A stretch of 64,000 nucleotides of DNA, from the NCBI GenBank assembly GCA_023853785.1, contig JAJIRX010000567.1, forward strand, positions 620,001-684,000. The letters are read 5' to 3'. Below are positions 12,694-24,252 of the stretch, one piece after another. The position numbers were made by a program, and so were the translations under genes. The first letter of the stretch is position 1. Every line of letters starts with the position of its first letter. Under the pieces are notes generated by a model, which worked only from the letters and a program-made list of their open reading frames with translations, was not told the origin of the DNA and ran no database searches. Origin of the DNA: Psilocybe azurescens. Its lineage: Eukaryota; Basidiomycota; Agaricomycetes; Agaricales; Agrocybaceae.

Positions 12694-13517
12694 ATGCCTT
12701 CTCTCCGTCGTACTGCCTCTTCCCCCTCCGTCCGTTCGTCTCCGTACTCCAGTGGTCTGCTCGCAGCCAGGGGGAACGGTCACAGGCGTTCTTCAGGCTC
12801 AGAGACATCCAGCAGGCGGGTTCTTGCAGACATCGAGTGGTGGAGAGTAACCGAGGGTCAGCGCGAAGCCAGCCCTGACCAGGAGTCGGAGGATCGCAAC
12901 CGTGGCAATCAGGACACCGTCGCCTTCGACGTGTCTCTCGGCGCAGGTATCCACATTGCTCATGTAGATGCTGGTGTAGACCACCCGTCACCCCTGCCCT
13001 TGCCATGGATTTCAGCAGCTGCGATAGTCTCTGACGAGGTCGGTGTTCTTTCCCTCTACTCTCTTCCCCTAGCGCGGCCTAGTGCATGTCTCCATTTCTT
13101 CGGCTCTCCCCTGTTGTACCTTGCATGAACTGACACCTGTTTATTCCAATTCATCAGACTCCAGCAGGTGCCGTACCTACCGAGCGGTTCGCCGGACTCT
13201 CGATCAACCCCCACACGCCGACACGCCGGCACCGTACCCTCGAGTCTCCTTCCTCCTCTTTGGAGTCGACTCCAGAGGCAGCAGTGACACCCCTTGAAGG
13301 TCTCCTCCTGGGCTTGTCCGACATGGACGTGGGCTTCACAGAAGCCTCTCTGTTTCCATTGCCTCTTCATAAGCGCAATCACCATAGTGCATTGGCACCC
13401 ATCTTGATGCGCCCCTTCGCGCCCAAGGGTAGCTTGTCTCTTCAAGACGACGAAACAGCCAAGTACGCAGACTTCGCTGTCTCGCCTCTGTCCTCTGCCA
13501 TTGGTTTCCTCAACTAA
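12694..13517 (+). CDS. Conserved fungal protein of unknown function
   Basis: Two exons, 12694-13038 and 13158-13517, joined in phase 0 over a 119-nt GT-AG intron, give 234 residues. The protein opens MPSLRRTASSPSVRSSPYSS and continues with a Ser/Arg-rich leader, then an ordered stretch (RRVLADIEWWRVTEGQ). Exon 2 is Ser/Thr/Pro-rich and ends in QDDETAKYADFAVSPLSSAI. I recognise this opening and the ADI-WWRV motif from uncharacterised proteins of other Agaricomycetes, by memory only. No catalytic motif, signal peptide or membrane segment is visible. The Ser/Pro sites suggest phosphorylation, which is inference. Confidence 0.8.
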
Positions 13518-16007
13518 GGGGTCTTCTCTAATGAGGCCAAGGAGGGGACATTCGTCTAAAATCACTCGAGGGCCGACACCACACACACACGATCTCTTTC
13601 CTGCATCTCGTCATGTTTCCAAAATCTCCCGTTCCCCATCATCTTCTGACTTTCAGCGCAACCCACTCTGCAATCGGCATCTGCAAAACTACAATCTCCT
13701 CAGCATTTACATTCCCCCTCTTCATCTCTCTCATCATTCATACATCACAACCGCTTGGGAGCTTCAAAATATAGGCCCCCTTCAATCAATCCACAATCAC
13801 CAGAACACTCGCATCATATTCATCAAGACCTTCTTATTTTTCCACTTGCAATTATCCATTATTTCATTCTTCAACGATCTTATTTGTTCATTCTTCTCAT
13901 TGCATCGCATCATTTCGTTGCACGACCCCACGCCTTTTAACGACGCTACACCTTTTCAAACAACGTCTTTTAAAACAAAACAATAATTCTCATCCAAAGG
14001 CTATTATTCATTCCGTTCACGAATCCGACAGCAGTGCCCGATGAACCCCTTTTACTCCCCAACGAAAACAACCCAACTTTCCAGATGCCGCTGGTACCAC
14101 TTTTACCTGTCCCTGTTACGGCCTTCTCATTCAGCCGAACCTCCTGCGGTCTTCTGGTTTTTCTTTCTTGATCACTTTCAATCTCGTCCCGCACATCCCC
14201 ATCCAAGGAGCGCTGATGCAATTTACGACATTTTTATACTTCCGATCACGATAAATTTACCGTTTATCTATTCTATATTTTTACGCATTTTCACGTTGTT
14301 TTCATATTACCCTTGATCTATAGCCTTTCTTATTTGTTTCCTTAACTTTTGTTCTTCATTGTGAAAGTTTACATGGCGTTGGAAAATGGAAGGAACAGCA
14401 GAGTCAAAATTCACTCTCTGCAGTTCTCTTCATCTTGTTTCAATTGTTCTTTTCTCTTCTCGAACTCATCATTTGTAACGATTAGATATGCATTCCAGTT
14501 TCATTTTCACCTACCTATGTTGCCCATTGTTATCAGTTTGCAATTCGCTCTCGTCTGTCTCCCTCACGACCCCTTCACGACTTTCTCATTTCTCATTTCC
14601 GTTTCTTTCCATTCTTCTCGAAATAAATCGAAGTCATCTTGCCTTGCTCTGATGCATTGTCCCTTCCTTGTTACTTATTCTTTTATGGAAGGGCCGTATC
14701 TCTCAAGTTCCTCAGATGGTTTTTTGATCACCCCGCACCACTTCCTTCAAGAGTTCACAGACTGCCGATTTCAACTTTACATATTTATAGAAAAAACGAG
14801 AATGTAACATCGGATCTTCTCCGTTTCTTTTACTCTTTCACACCCACCCGTCCCTAGTTCGCTTCTGTCGTCGTTCTGCGACAACGGCTTACTAGCGATC
14901 CCGCCTCCCCCCCTTAAAAACGCGTCCAAAATACCGATTCCAATTTGTTCAACACTAGTGCATACCCTATTTTATTTACCCACCCCATCCCCTTTACCTT
15001 GCTGTTGTCAAATCCTGACCCCTGATCCTTGTATGTACATTTTGTTGTACCCCTCTCGAAATCGCGCCCTGCAAATGTAATACATTTTGTTGTCGTTTTA
15101 ATTGAACTCAGTAAGGATAGATGCAATAGGTCCTGATAGATCTTCGCCCAGAGATATGTATTGTCAATGGCAGATAGATTGTTGGCATAGATTTTTCAAG
15201 ACCGACAATGTGTGTTCGGGGGTCAATTCGGGTTTCCAGGTCCAAGTAGAAGGATTATTCTCGAGTTATCGATGATGGCAATGTGGAGAATTTAGGATTT
15301 AGGATACACAGATCAGAAACCGGGCCAGGACAAAACGGAAGGAGATGGGAGGCAATGGAGAACTGTAGAAGTCACGTCGCGCGTTGCTTACACAGGAGAT
15401 GCCTAGCATCATAATGAATATATCGCAACATCATTCTATAATGTCCGGCTTCACTAGAGAAGAAAATCACAGGCACGCGCACACGCTGTGTCAAGTTCCC
15501 CTTGGACCTCGAATATCACTTGTGATAAGTTGCGATACCGCCGCCGATGACACGAAGGAGAGTAGATGATAGATGGGTCAGAATAAGGATCATCTGTGAT
15601 GCCATTGAGGGATTCGGGAGGTATAAAATACACGAAAGAGACCAAAAAGCCTACGTCACGTCCATTTGTATTTGTGTGAGCTAGGAGCTGATTGGGCTTG
15701 GGTCGGAGGTGGGCACTTATTTAGGCGCCTAAATTTGAAATATTTCCACCCCAGCAAGACAAAAGAAACACTGTTCAAAAATACGGGGCAGGATTGACGA
15801 GAGAATCTTGCATTTGCAGGGTATTGATTGGAGGGGTCTCTGTAAATCGTTGGTCTGTCTTTTTCAGACTGTGTGATAAGGTCGGACAGAAGGCTGGCCA
15901 TGGTCTGGGGCCCGAGACCGTACCAAGATGAATGACCGATCTTTTCAAATACAACAGCAAGGAGTAAGGCGGAGTGTGATGATCGATACATGTGTGCACT
16001 CGAGGTT
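13518..16007. other. Intergenic with about 1.4 kb of polypyrimidine-rich DNA
   Basis: From about 13560 to 14930 the plus strand is dominated by C and T, with many TTTC, CATT and CCTT words and few purine runs. Open frames here (13501-13986, 14349-14807) are low-complexity and look like by-products of the skew. In fungi such tracts usually mark leaders of plus-strand transcripts, but no plus-strand gene follows until 19143. The rest, to 16007, is ordinary spacer and the probable 3' UTR of the capping enzyme. Confidence 0.5.
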
Positions 16008-17876
16008 TCAGCGCTTCATGCCCAGCACGACGGAGGGTCCGGCGACTTTGCTCCAGCGCGATGATGCAAGAGGTCCGTATCGGAAGTCCGCGCGAGGTGC
16101 TGAGATCAGCCCCATCGAAGCAGGAAGGGGAGGTGGGCGCATTTGATGTTGTTGTGGATGCTGGAGTGCCTGGGGTAGAGATTGTTGCTGTTGGGGCTGT
16201 CCAAGACGTGCTTTCCATGCTACTCGGATTGCATTCGATCGCTCGAGAAGCTGTGTTCGGAGAGAAAAGGGCACATGGTAAGCCACAAGGACCTTATCAC
16301 TGAGAGAGAGCCACAGAGAAGAGAACATACCGCCTCCTTTTCGACTCCGTCTGCGATGCTGGATATAATGTTTTCCACGACACTGCGATGGTTTCCGTGC
16401 GGCTTGTCGTCTCGGAAGCGCATCATTCGCCACCGCGACATATTCGAATCCCAGTGGACTTCTACTATCCGGTCGTCAACTTGATCGCCGGACTTCTTTA
16501 ATCTGTGGAATGGAGAAGAGAAGCAAAATAAGTTGGCTTGGTGTTGCGATACATTTCGCAATTTGCGATGAAATGGGTAAGCATGACAAAGGAATATACG
16601 TACTCTTCCCATTCCTCGTCGTCAACATACATATCGTCGTAAAGTTCATATCTGTTTCCGCCATTCCAGACATGTAGCAGAAACACGGGCTTCGCATGCC
16701 AATCTGGTTCATCTTCGTCGTATCGTGAAGGAGGGAAACGAAGCACAAGTTTAAAGTCGATCGAATTCTCCGATGGAGGTTTCCACTTCAATCTAAATTC
16801 GAATTTGAGTAACGATCCTTCGTAACTAAAACAACCAATCTTACATATTTTTGTCTGTGCCAGGTGTGTACGGGGTATTCACGCATGTGTAGATAAGCCC
16901 GTCGTTGCCATGCTGAAGAGCTGGAATATCGACGTTGAAGACGTTTTCGACATGATACGAAAAGCTGATCGCCTTGACTTTGATGCTAAACGAATTGTGA
17001 GCATTTGCAACGAGACTATATGCTGGAGAACGTACCTAAAAGGCTGCCCTTCTGCCATCTGAGGATGATCCATCAACATCTTTGAGTGGGGTTTATAAAA
17101 CCATTCCTTTAGTCTCTAGACGAATTGTCAGCGGCTTCCAATATAGACTATTGCGATGTCGTACCCCGTATCTTTTGTCCAACGGTCTTGCCATGACATT
17201 CTGATCATCAATTACAAGACAATCAAACGCAAGAAAGCGTAGCTTTTCCTACAACCGAGATTAGCAAAAGTTCACGACATCACAGCCTTTGAACGCACCT
17301 GTCTCGTCCGCGGGTCAACATCAATGACAAGTTCGCCGTCAATGAGACTACTTCGCAGCGGCATTTGAGGATGTTCATGGTGCGGAAAGAAGAATCCAGT
17401 AATTTCGCGGTATTCGTTATGTCTGTCTATCTAACACGTCAAGAGAGTCGGTCAATGATGTTCGAAAGACATTGAACGGCACATTTACTAGGTAAGTCGT
17501 CTGATTGTTCGTATCTAGGTTTGTCACGACCAAGAAGAGCACGCGAATCCCGTCTGATTTTTCGCAGACCCAATAACTGCAACACAGAGAAAGGTTGAGA
17601 TCGAAGCGCCTGAAAGATAACGAGAAAGGCGCACTCTTGGGTTTCTAATTTTGCTAAATCTCTCGAGGCAAAACTGACAGGCTGACTTCCGGGAAATCTA
17701 AAAAGAGGCAAGCATACGAGCATTATGGTTAACGCCGCACGGGTCGTTCAAAGGATCAGCATGACCTGCCTTTCGTGATTATCGAACTGGCACAAGCGCG
17801 CGACATGCATTTTGAGCCATTTTTCCTGGTCCGAGTGCTTTGGAACAACGGTTCCGGGGAGTTTGGGTATGGGCAT
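16008..17876 (-). CDS. CEG1: mRNA guanylyltransferase (capping enzyme alpha subunit)
   Basis: Transfers GMP from GTP to the 5' diphosphate end of nascent Pol II transcripts in the nucleus. The start is ATG 17876 (MPIPKLPGTVVP); the upstream frame lacks another ATG. Nucleotidyltransferase motifs appear in order: I, EKSDGIRVL (catalytic Lys of KxDG); III, LIDGELVIDVD; IIIa, LAFDCLVIDD; IV, DGLIYTCVN; V, LKWKPPSENSIDFKL; VI, WRMMRFRDDKPHGN. The C-terminal OB part is followed by a Q-rich low-complexity tail ending VVLGMKR. About seven short introns; estimated about 480 residues, normal for fungal enzymes that lack a fused triphosphatase domain. Head to head with nothing close; SKP1 lies upstream on the same strand. 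Confidence 0.93.
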
Positions 17877-18161
17877 TATGGGAGCTATGGATGTAAAGAG
17901 TTCATACAAGCAGGGCCTTGATAAGGCGTTTATATACAGTGACAACTACACCTCAAAACCTCAAAACCTCCAACAAGTCCCGTGCTTGCCGTAATTCTTA
18001 AGTAAGCTCAATCTCCTTTCGGCTAATTGAGCCCTGCCTTGTTCTCAGAGTCGCCCACATCGCAATACGCAAGTTGATCAGATGAGAGAAGAAAAATAAC
18101 ATTCAAAAGTACATGAACAGCGATGGTGATGCAATAGAAATAACACAGACAGAAACCACTC

Positions 18162-18972
18162 TCATCGGTCCTCAGCCCATTCCTAATAGGAGAAAAATAA
18201 TTTGTCTTCAGTTACTGATACATTAATTTAAAAAAAATCAGCGCTTACGTTCTCCTTCTTGATCTGAGCCTGATAATGGGAATATTTGTATGAGATAGGC
18301 TGATCGATGAAAATAAATAGTAGATACTGACCTCCTCCTCGGGCGTGAAGTCGTTGACGATGTTAAAGAGCTTGCGGATCTCTTCGGGGGTCTTGCCCTT
18401 GATCATGTTAGCAACGGTCTTGCATCCAACATCGCTGTGAGCGAGCCCGTCAGAAATTAGTGACACGTGAGAGTGAGTCACGACCAGGGCACTCACAGAA
18501 GTGACTTAATGTCGAGGTAGTTGGCCGCGAGAATGATTTCAAAAAGCATCTCCTGGTCCACGGTAATGAACTTCTGGTCCCACTCGCTAATGTCGGTTGT
18601 GCGTTTCCGTGTCTCGTCCTGGGTCTGGTCAGCATCAGCAGCCGGTAGTGGCTCCCCGCGATGGTGCTCGCAGTACTCGAGAACCTAGGATAGGGAGTAG
18701 TGGCTCAGCGTCATCATAGATATCAAAAAGAGCAACTTGGACGCACCTTCTTCATCACGCTGGAAGAGACATTGGGCAAAGGGATGGGCTGATCGGACTC
18801 GCCAACATCTAAAGAAAGAAAGATATCAATGGGCAACTCCAACATGAATGCGCCCACTGCACAGCACAAGTTATAACGCACCCTCAAGCATGTTCTTGAT
18901 CAACACGGAGCGTTCTACAACATCCTTGTCGGCGTTGAATTGTTCGTTATCGGAGGTGACGAGGAGAACCAT
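18162..18972 (-). CDS. SKP1: SKP1, SCF ubiquitin ligase adaptor
   Basis: Links cullin to F-box proteins in SCF E3 ligases. ATG at 18972 gives [17 protein letters not shown]; then come the BTB/POZ-like fold, the variable acidic loop, [39 protein letters not shown] and [20 protein letters not shown]. This is the Skp1 dimerisation and F-box-binding region in full. The last residues come from two very small exons: a 21-nt one at 18249-18269 (AQIKKEN) and a terminal 21-nt one at 18162-18182 (EWAEDR plus stop). Total about 160 residues, as expected. No lesion. Confidence 0.96.
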
Positions 18973-19142
18973 TTTGTAGAGTAGAGATATAAAAGTTTGG
19001 TATTGAGGAAAGTAAATGGCTGGAAGAGATGAAAGGATAGAGGTTTATAAATTGGTCATGTTATGCACTCGGTGATAGCCGAGGGCCGTAAGGGTCCGTG
19101 CTTTATTATCTTTTTCGAGTCAACGCGACTTAAAACATAATA

Positions 19143-19740
19143 ATGTCCTTTCTGACTCGTTGTATTGATCTTGCCAAAAGATCACCCTTCACTCTTCTAG
19201 GTGCCCCTCAAATACTCTCGTTGTATTCCTCATTGTCTGACTTTGTACAGGTGCCGTGCGAACGGCTACCAAACGCGCTGGAGGTACAGTACACAATCAT
19301 GGTCATTCCCCTGGAAAACGCCTCGGTGTCAAAAAATTCTCTGGTATTGTCTCGTCATTGTCATTTGCAATAATAGTGTCACTAAGGCCCGTCCTTCTTT
19401 CAGACCAGTTCGTGCTTCCTGGAAATATCATTGTGAGACAACGCGGCACATTATTCCATCCTGGCCAACATGTACGTTCCATCCCGTTGCCGAAAAGGGA
19501 ACTGTGGTGGGCCTCTCTGATCATCCTATTTAGGTCAAAATTGGACGAGATCACACAGTGTACGCCACAGTGCCAGGCTTCGTTCGTTTCTACAAAGAGA
19601 AGCATATGAGGGGGGAGCGCAGATATGTTGGCGTTGTGCTGGAACGCGGGGATAAACTTCCACGCGACGAAGCCACCCGCGGGCGCAGTCGTTTCTGCGG
19701 ACTTGTAGACCGAAACAGCACAGAGTTCACTGCCAACTAG
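19143..19740 (+). CDS. MRPL27: Mitochondrial large-subunit ribosomal protein bL27m
   Basis: Part of the peptidyl-transferase-proximal region of the mitochondrial ribosome. Four exons join cleanly: 19143-19200, 19251-19343, 19404-19471 and 19534-19740, giving 141 residues. The first 20 or so residues ([20 protein letters not shown]) form a basic amphipathic presequence. The bL27 core follows: [29 protein letters not shown], then [27 protein letters not shown], here described from the spliced exons. The extra tail ([18 protein letters not shown]) is a fungal mitochondrial extension. No lesion. Confidence 0.95.
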
Positions 19741-20054
19741 ATACCCAGCCACTGTAGGTTGGATTGCTGTTCGTTTACGATGTCAGCTGTGTATTTATAT
19801 CATCTTATTAGAGACCTAAACATTTAATAAATTCCAGTCTAAAAGACTTAAGCTGTGTAAACGACGTTCGATACTGCTTCCCCATACGTTTGACTAGCGT
19901 TCCAAGAAATCTCCAGCTGCACCGCAGTTGAGGAAAATAGCGCAGTTCATTAACACGTCGGCTCTAAAAATAACCGCATTCACAGGGCAACGGCATGATT
20001 CCGTCTTAAAGCACTGCGATATCGCTTCTTTCTCAAGGCACAACCACCACCACA
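19741..20054. other. Intergenic promoter stretch
   Basis: Spacer between two plus-strand genes. It ends in a CA-rich leader (CACAACCACCACCACAATG) just before the DUF3074 start codon. Nothing else noted. Confidence 0.4.
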
Positions 20055-21025
20055 ATGACCACAGAAGCAAATCCGACACCTCTGCTCACCATCACTCCTT
20101 TGAAACCATCTGGTACGTGGCCCGCTTACTGAGATTGGGGAGGTAAGCTGACGATCACGCCTTTCTATCTTGTCTTTCATACAGAGATACCCCCGAAGAG
20201 CAGATTATCACTGAAGGAAAGCTTCTGATAGAATCCTCCGAATCGTGGAAGGCTGGAAAAACGTTCTTCGATGTTGTCAAAACCAGTTCTCGTGGCAAAC
20301 TGGCCGGCGACGGTGCCCCTTGGCATTGTCGTTTCAGCGTGCACAAACCTGATGAAATCACTTTCGACCAGCTTTGGGATAAGCTATCTCACAACAAAGC
20401 CGAGAACGAACTACAGTGAGCCCCTATCCTTCCCTATCGTTATCTCTATCGCAAAGCTCAACAACCTCACAACCTCAAGGTTCATTCACGAGATCCAGAA
20501 GGTCAACAAAATAAGAGAACTCTCTCCAACTGCTTCCATCTGGACTCTGTACTACACATTCCTTCCTCCGGTCTCGCCCCGTGTTTTCACTGTGGTCCAG
20601 GTTATTCATCTCTCGGAGGAGAAGCCGCGAACAGGGTACGTTCCATTGATCGTCCCCAACCGCACCATTTTGATCCCAACTGTCCCTCCTAGGTTGATCG
20701 TATCTCTCTCAGTTGATTTAACGTCCAAGGGCGACGAGGAACTCCGGCTCCTGGAAGAAAAAGGGACCAAAGGACGCTACGTCAGTGTGGAACGCGTCAT
20801 GGAGCTTGAGGACGGCAGCACAGAATGGCGCATGGCGACCTCCAGCACCCCAGGCGGCAGCATCCCCAGCTTCCTCGTCGAGAGCACCATGGCTAAAAAG
20901 ATCGCGTCGGTGCGCAATGGCTTTTGTTTCTATGACTTCATCTGCGCAGTATAATTGACTTGTTTGATTTGCAGGATGTACCGCAGTTCATCAAGTGGTT
21001 CCAAAAATCGACATCAAAGAAGTAA
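20055..21025 (+). CDS. DUF3074 family protein, START-like
   Basis: ATG 20055 opens MTTEANPTPLLTITPLKPS. Spliced exons then read DTPEEQIITEGKLLIESSES, followed by a block with GKTFFDVVKTSSRGKLAGDG and APWHCRFSVHKPDEITFDQL. Later come SIWTLYYTFLPPVSPRVFTV and, after another intron, SVERVMELEDGSTEWRMATS and TPGGSIPSFLVESTMAKKIA. This is the fungal DUF3074 domain, which belongs to the START/Bet v1-like lipid-binding superfamily. The last exon reads DVPQFIKWFQKSTSKK. No membrane anchor is seen, so a soluble lipid or hydrophobic-ligand carrier is the likely biochemical role; the ligand is unknown. Five exons, no lesion. Confidence 0.85.
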
Positions 21026-21393
21026 TATCTGCCACTTGCGCCACTACCTTTCCTTGTCTGCCACGTACTATGTACATGACAATTATATATACCCTTTGAC
21101 ATATCTCCAAGTGATCATCGACGTATGAGAGTTGGTGATAAAGGCAAAAGTGGAACACAGAAACCCGTGGGGATAGGCATATATCCGACATCGCAGTGCA
21201 GGCTCAACGGCGACTTTGAATGAGTTCCAAGTTTCTCGATTGCCCTGACATAAATATTACATGCATACAAAAGAAAAAGGTATCCCATATATCGCACCCA
21301 AATGATTGAAACATGTAAATATTCCTCAGGCTAGTTCAAGGTATCGTTCAACTGTTACAACAAGACACTGAGATCTCATCCATCCGAAAGTAA
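21026..21393. other. Tail-to-tail intergenic spacer
   Basis: Converging 3' ends of the DUF3074 gene (plus) and the glutamine-synthetase-like gene (minus). No open frame worth reporting. Confidence 0.4.
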
Positions 21394-23579
21394 CTAGAGA
21401 TGAGACTCACCTTCCCAGTTAGTCACAGCTTCATTCCACAACTTAACCTCATGCTCGCGTGTACCGCCATAATGATCAACAAAGTCGTTACCAAACACCT
21501 CTGGTTCGCGAGCGATGCTATCAGGACGCATCATGCGAATGGTGGCGGATTCCAGAGATGTAGGCAGCATCTTGATCTTAGAAATCATCGGGTAAGTAAA
21601 CACCTTGTATATCGCATCACTAAATCTAATGGCACTTACCTTTCCATTGCTTCTGTCTTCGGGAGTGAAATGACTGATGGGTGGTCCACGGAGCGCCAGT
21701 TTTTTGTTGATACCCCGTAAGCCGAGTCTGAATATTGCGCTTATAGCAAAGTAAGGATTCATATCTGCTCCTGGGATACGCACTTCCATCCTTGTCGCTG
21801 CAGGCGGACAAGATGGAGGTGAGATGATGCGAATGGAAGCCGCACGAGAGTCGTAGCCATATGTGACAGCATTAGGCGCCCAGAAAGCCTCTCCACCTAC
21901 GAGACGCTTGTAACCGTTAATAGTGGGCACTACCTGAATGATTTACATGAGTCTTTTCTGCATCTACATTTTTGGGGAGAAGGATTATACCGCGGGCATG
22001 ACTGTAACACAGGTTGAGCATGTGGTAATGTAAAATGACAAAGAAATCCAGTCTTACCGTCAGCAATTCCGTCGAGTATCCCAGCAAGGAACCATTCTGC
22101 TTCTTGACTGATAAACTTAGTGTCGTCGTTGGCAGCATTAGCTCTCCCAGTCTTCAGTTCAGCGTCGGAAACTGCAAAAATATTCTGGCCTTCTTTATTT
22201 CTGAGTGACACGTGCACATGTCTAGAGATGGTTGAGCAAAGTGTATTTGAATTTGCGTAGAACCATACCCGCTACAACCAGGAAGCTAACAGCAGTAATT
22301 TTAGCCAGGAGATAGTCATATAATAGGGAGGACTTACTCCGCCCCAAGGTTTTGCCATAAAGCTAGGGATCACTCCATGCTTCATTCCTACACTTTTGGC
22401 CGTGTATTTGAACAAAATAGCATTGTCGGCCATTCTCAAAGCAGAAGTATAAGCAAGTGCAGTCTCTAGGACTCCTGGTCCCGTTTCGGTATCTGATAAA
22501 CAGGTTAGATTACAAGATATAAAGTAAGTTATCGTGGAATCTTACGGTGTCCTTCAATCGCGACATCAAACTTGAAGCTTTCATCGAATAAATCGTTAAA
22601 ATAATCGTTATTGAGCTGAGTTCTAAGAAGTGAATATCCATGCACTTGATTTGCGGTATTAGGATACAATAAAGAAGAGCTGATTAAATGTGTCCTGACT
22701 TCCTGGGGTCAAAGGATCGAGATTGGTGAAATTTTTCTCTGCAACAGATTGTGCAGTTTCTGGAGAGTAAATGAGTTAATAAGTGTCGAGGCCTATCAGA
22801 CCAGACCTTAGTTACCTTTGAAATTGAAATACTGTCAAAAAAAAGGCGTTAGCAAACACGACAATGACAATAAGAAAGCAGTGTGTTACCTCATACTCAA
22901 CGCCTGAGTAGCACTCGTAGCCCATGCCGTCCGCTAAGTCAGTGGTTAACTTAAGCACTCCACGCGGATCTACTGGGAGCGGCTCTTTGGTATCCGGATC
23001 CAAGAAAGAGACCAGAAAGAAAGGAACATATCGCTCCCAAGGTATCCGGCGGAAGGAAGATAAGTCGATAATTGCAGTAATATCTCGATATCCATTGGCT
23101 TTGTTGGAGATCAACAGCTCTTTCGAATAAACGGTGTCATGGATATCCCATCCACTGGGTACAAAAATAAGGGTCAGAGTTGAGCATAACTCGCTATTGA
23201 GCAAGAACTCACAAAATGACACTGCAGAAGCCAAATCCATCTGATTTGGCGGCACTCAAGAATTTCTCAGTGGACTGTATATTCCATGAATGAGAGATTA
23301 TTATGGATGCATGACAGTACCATAAGATATTGAACACGCACCATGAATTTACCCCGTAAAACCCCATCGACTTATCGCAATAGCTCAGCTTTGTGTGTGA
23401 GGGCTCAACGGTACAGCAATCTCACCGTCAACCCCTGTAATATAATGCGATAAGGGAGCCATTCACTGACGGTTATTATCTCAAGGCTCTAAATCACCTG
23501 CGACTTTAACCTTGAGATCTCCTTGAAGTTCCGTCTTTAGTTCATCGAATGATTTCAGTGTAATACGGGTAGGAGACAT
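21394..23579 (-). CDS. Class-I glutamine-synthetase-like ligase
   Basis: Member of the glutamine synthetase superfamily, the branch containing gamma-glutamyl-polyamine synthetases and the FluG C-terminal domain rather than the eukaryotic GSII enzyme of nitrogen assimilation. ATG 23579 gives MSPTRITLKSFDELKTELQG. N-terminal beta-grasp part: GFGFCSVIFGWDIHDTVYSK, DITAIIDLSSFRRIPWERYV. Catalytic part: GMGYECYSGVEYE, AIEGHHTETGPGVLE, GVIPSFMAKPWGGLPGCSGH-VHVSL, GYKRLVGGEAFWAPNAVTYG, MEVRIPGADMNPYFAISAIF. These carry the Glu metal ligands, the HxHxS and the Arg of the R-I-P motif. About ten introns; about 480 residues. The true amine substrate cannot be read from sequence; a glutamate-ammonia role is less likely. 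Confidence 0.88.
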
Positions 23580-24252
23580 TGTCACGATGAGTGTGATTAA
23601 GTGGTAAAGGAACGAGCGATTCTATTGCAACTTGCTGGAGACGCCGGCGGAGTGCGATGATGTAGTGTCCAGCAAAAGAGGAATTTCACCTCCGCGTGAT
23701 CTGCGCCTTTTCCCTTTTCTTTTTGTGCAGTGACTATAAAATTTAAATCATCCTTGAGACACAGATAAGTTCTCCTGACTGCCACGAACCTAACATTCCT
23801 CTTAAGGGGTGTATGGTAATCTCGCTACACCAACCAACCATCGATGTATGTTTATTGTGTATATATCTAGGTTATATATATATTGGTCAATATCCCAGTT
23901 TCTGATGCCTTGAGTTTCTCACAAATGATATCATCTGTGCCAATCAACACGTTCAATAAGCTTTGATCACATACACCACCTAGCATTTCGCACCGCTCTA
24001 CAGCAAGAGACTTGAGGTTTGAGGAATGCTCGCAGAATTACAGAATCATGTAGGACGTTTACAACATTTCCTTGCTTTCGGCATATTGAACGTGGAATCC
24101 GCCCGGAAGCTTACTCAGAAATGACGAATACCATGACTTATCAATCAAGGACAACAAGGTTTATCTGAGCGATGCAGAAGCGATAGAATAACCAAGCTCT
24201 TACTACCGCTCGTTCTCATACTACCCTTTCTAAAGTCCTACGCTTTTCAATC
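23580..24252. other. Divergent intergenic region
   Basis: Separates the minus-strand glutamine-synthetase-like gene from the plus-strand NADH pyrophosphatase gene and should hold both promoters. An AT-rich run (TATATATCTAGGTTATATATATT) lies at about 23860-23885. No coding potential seen. Confidence 0.4.

Noticed and set aside
14349..14807. 152-codon open frame with hydrophobic stretches
   Set aside because: Lies in polypyrimidine DNA where F/L/S-rich frames arise by composition; no splice or domain support.
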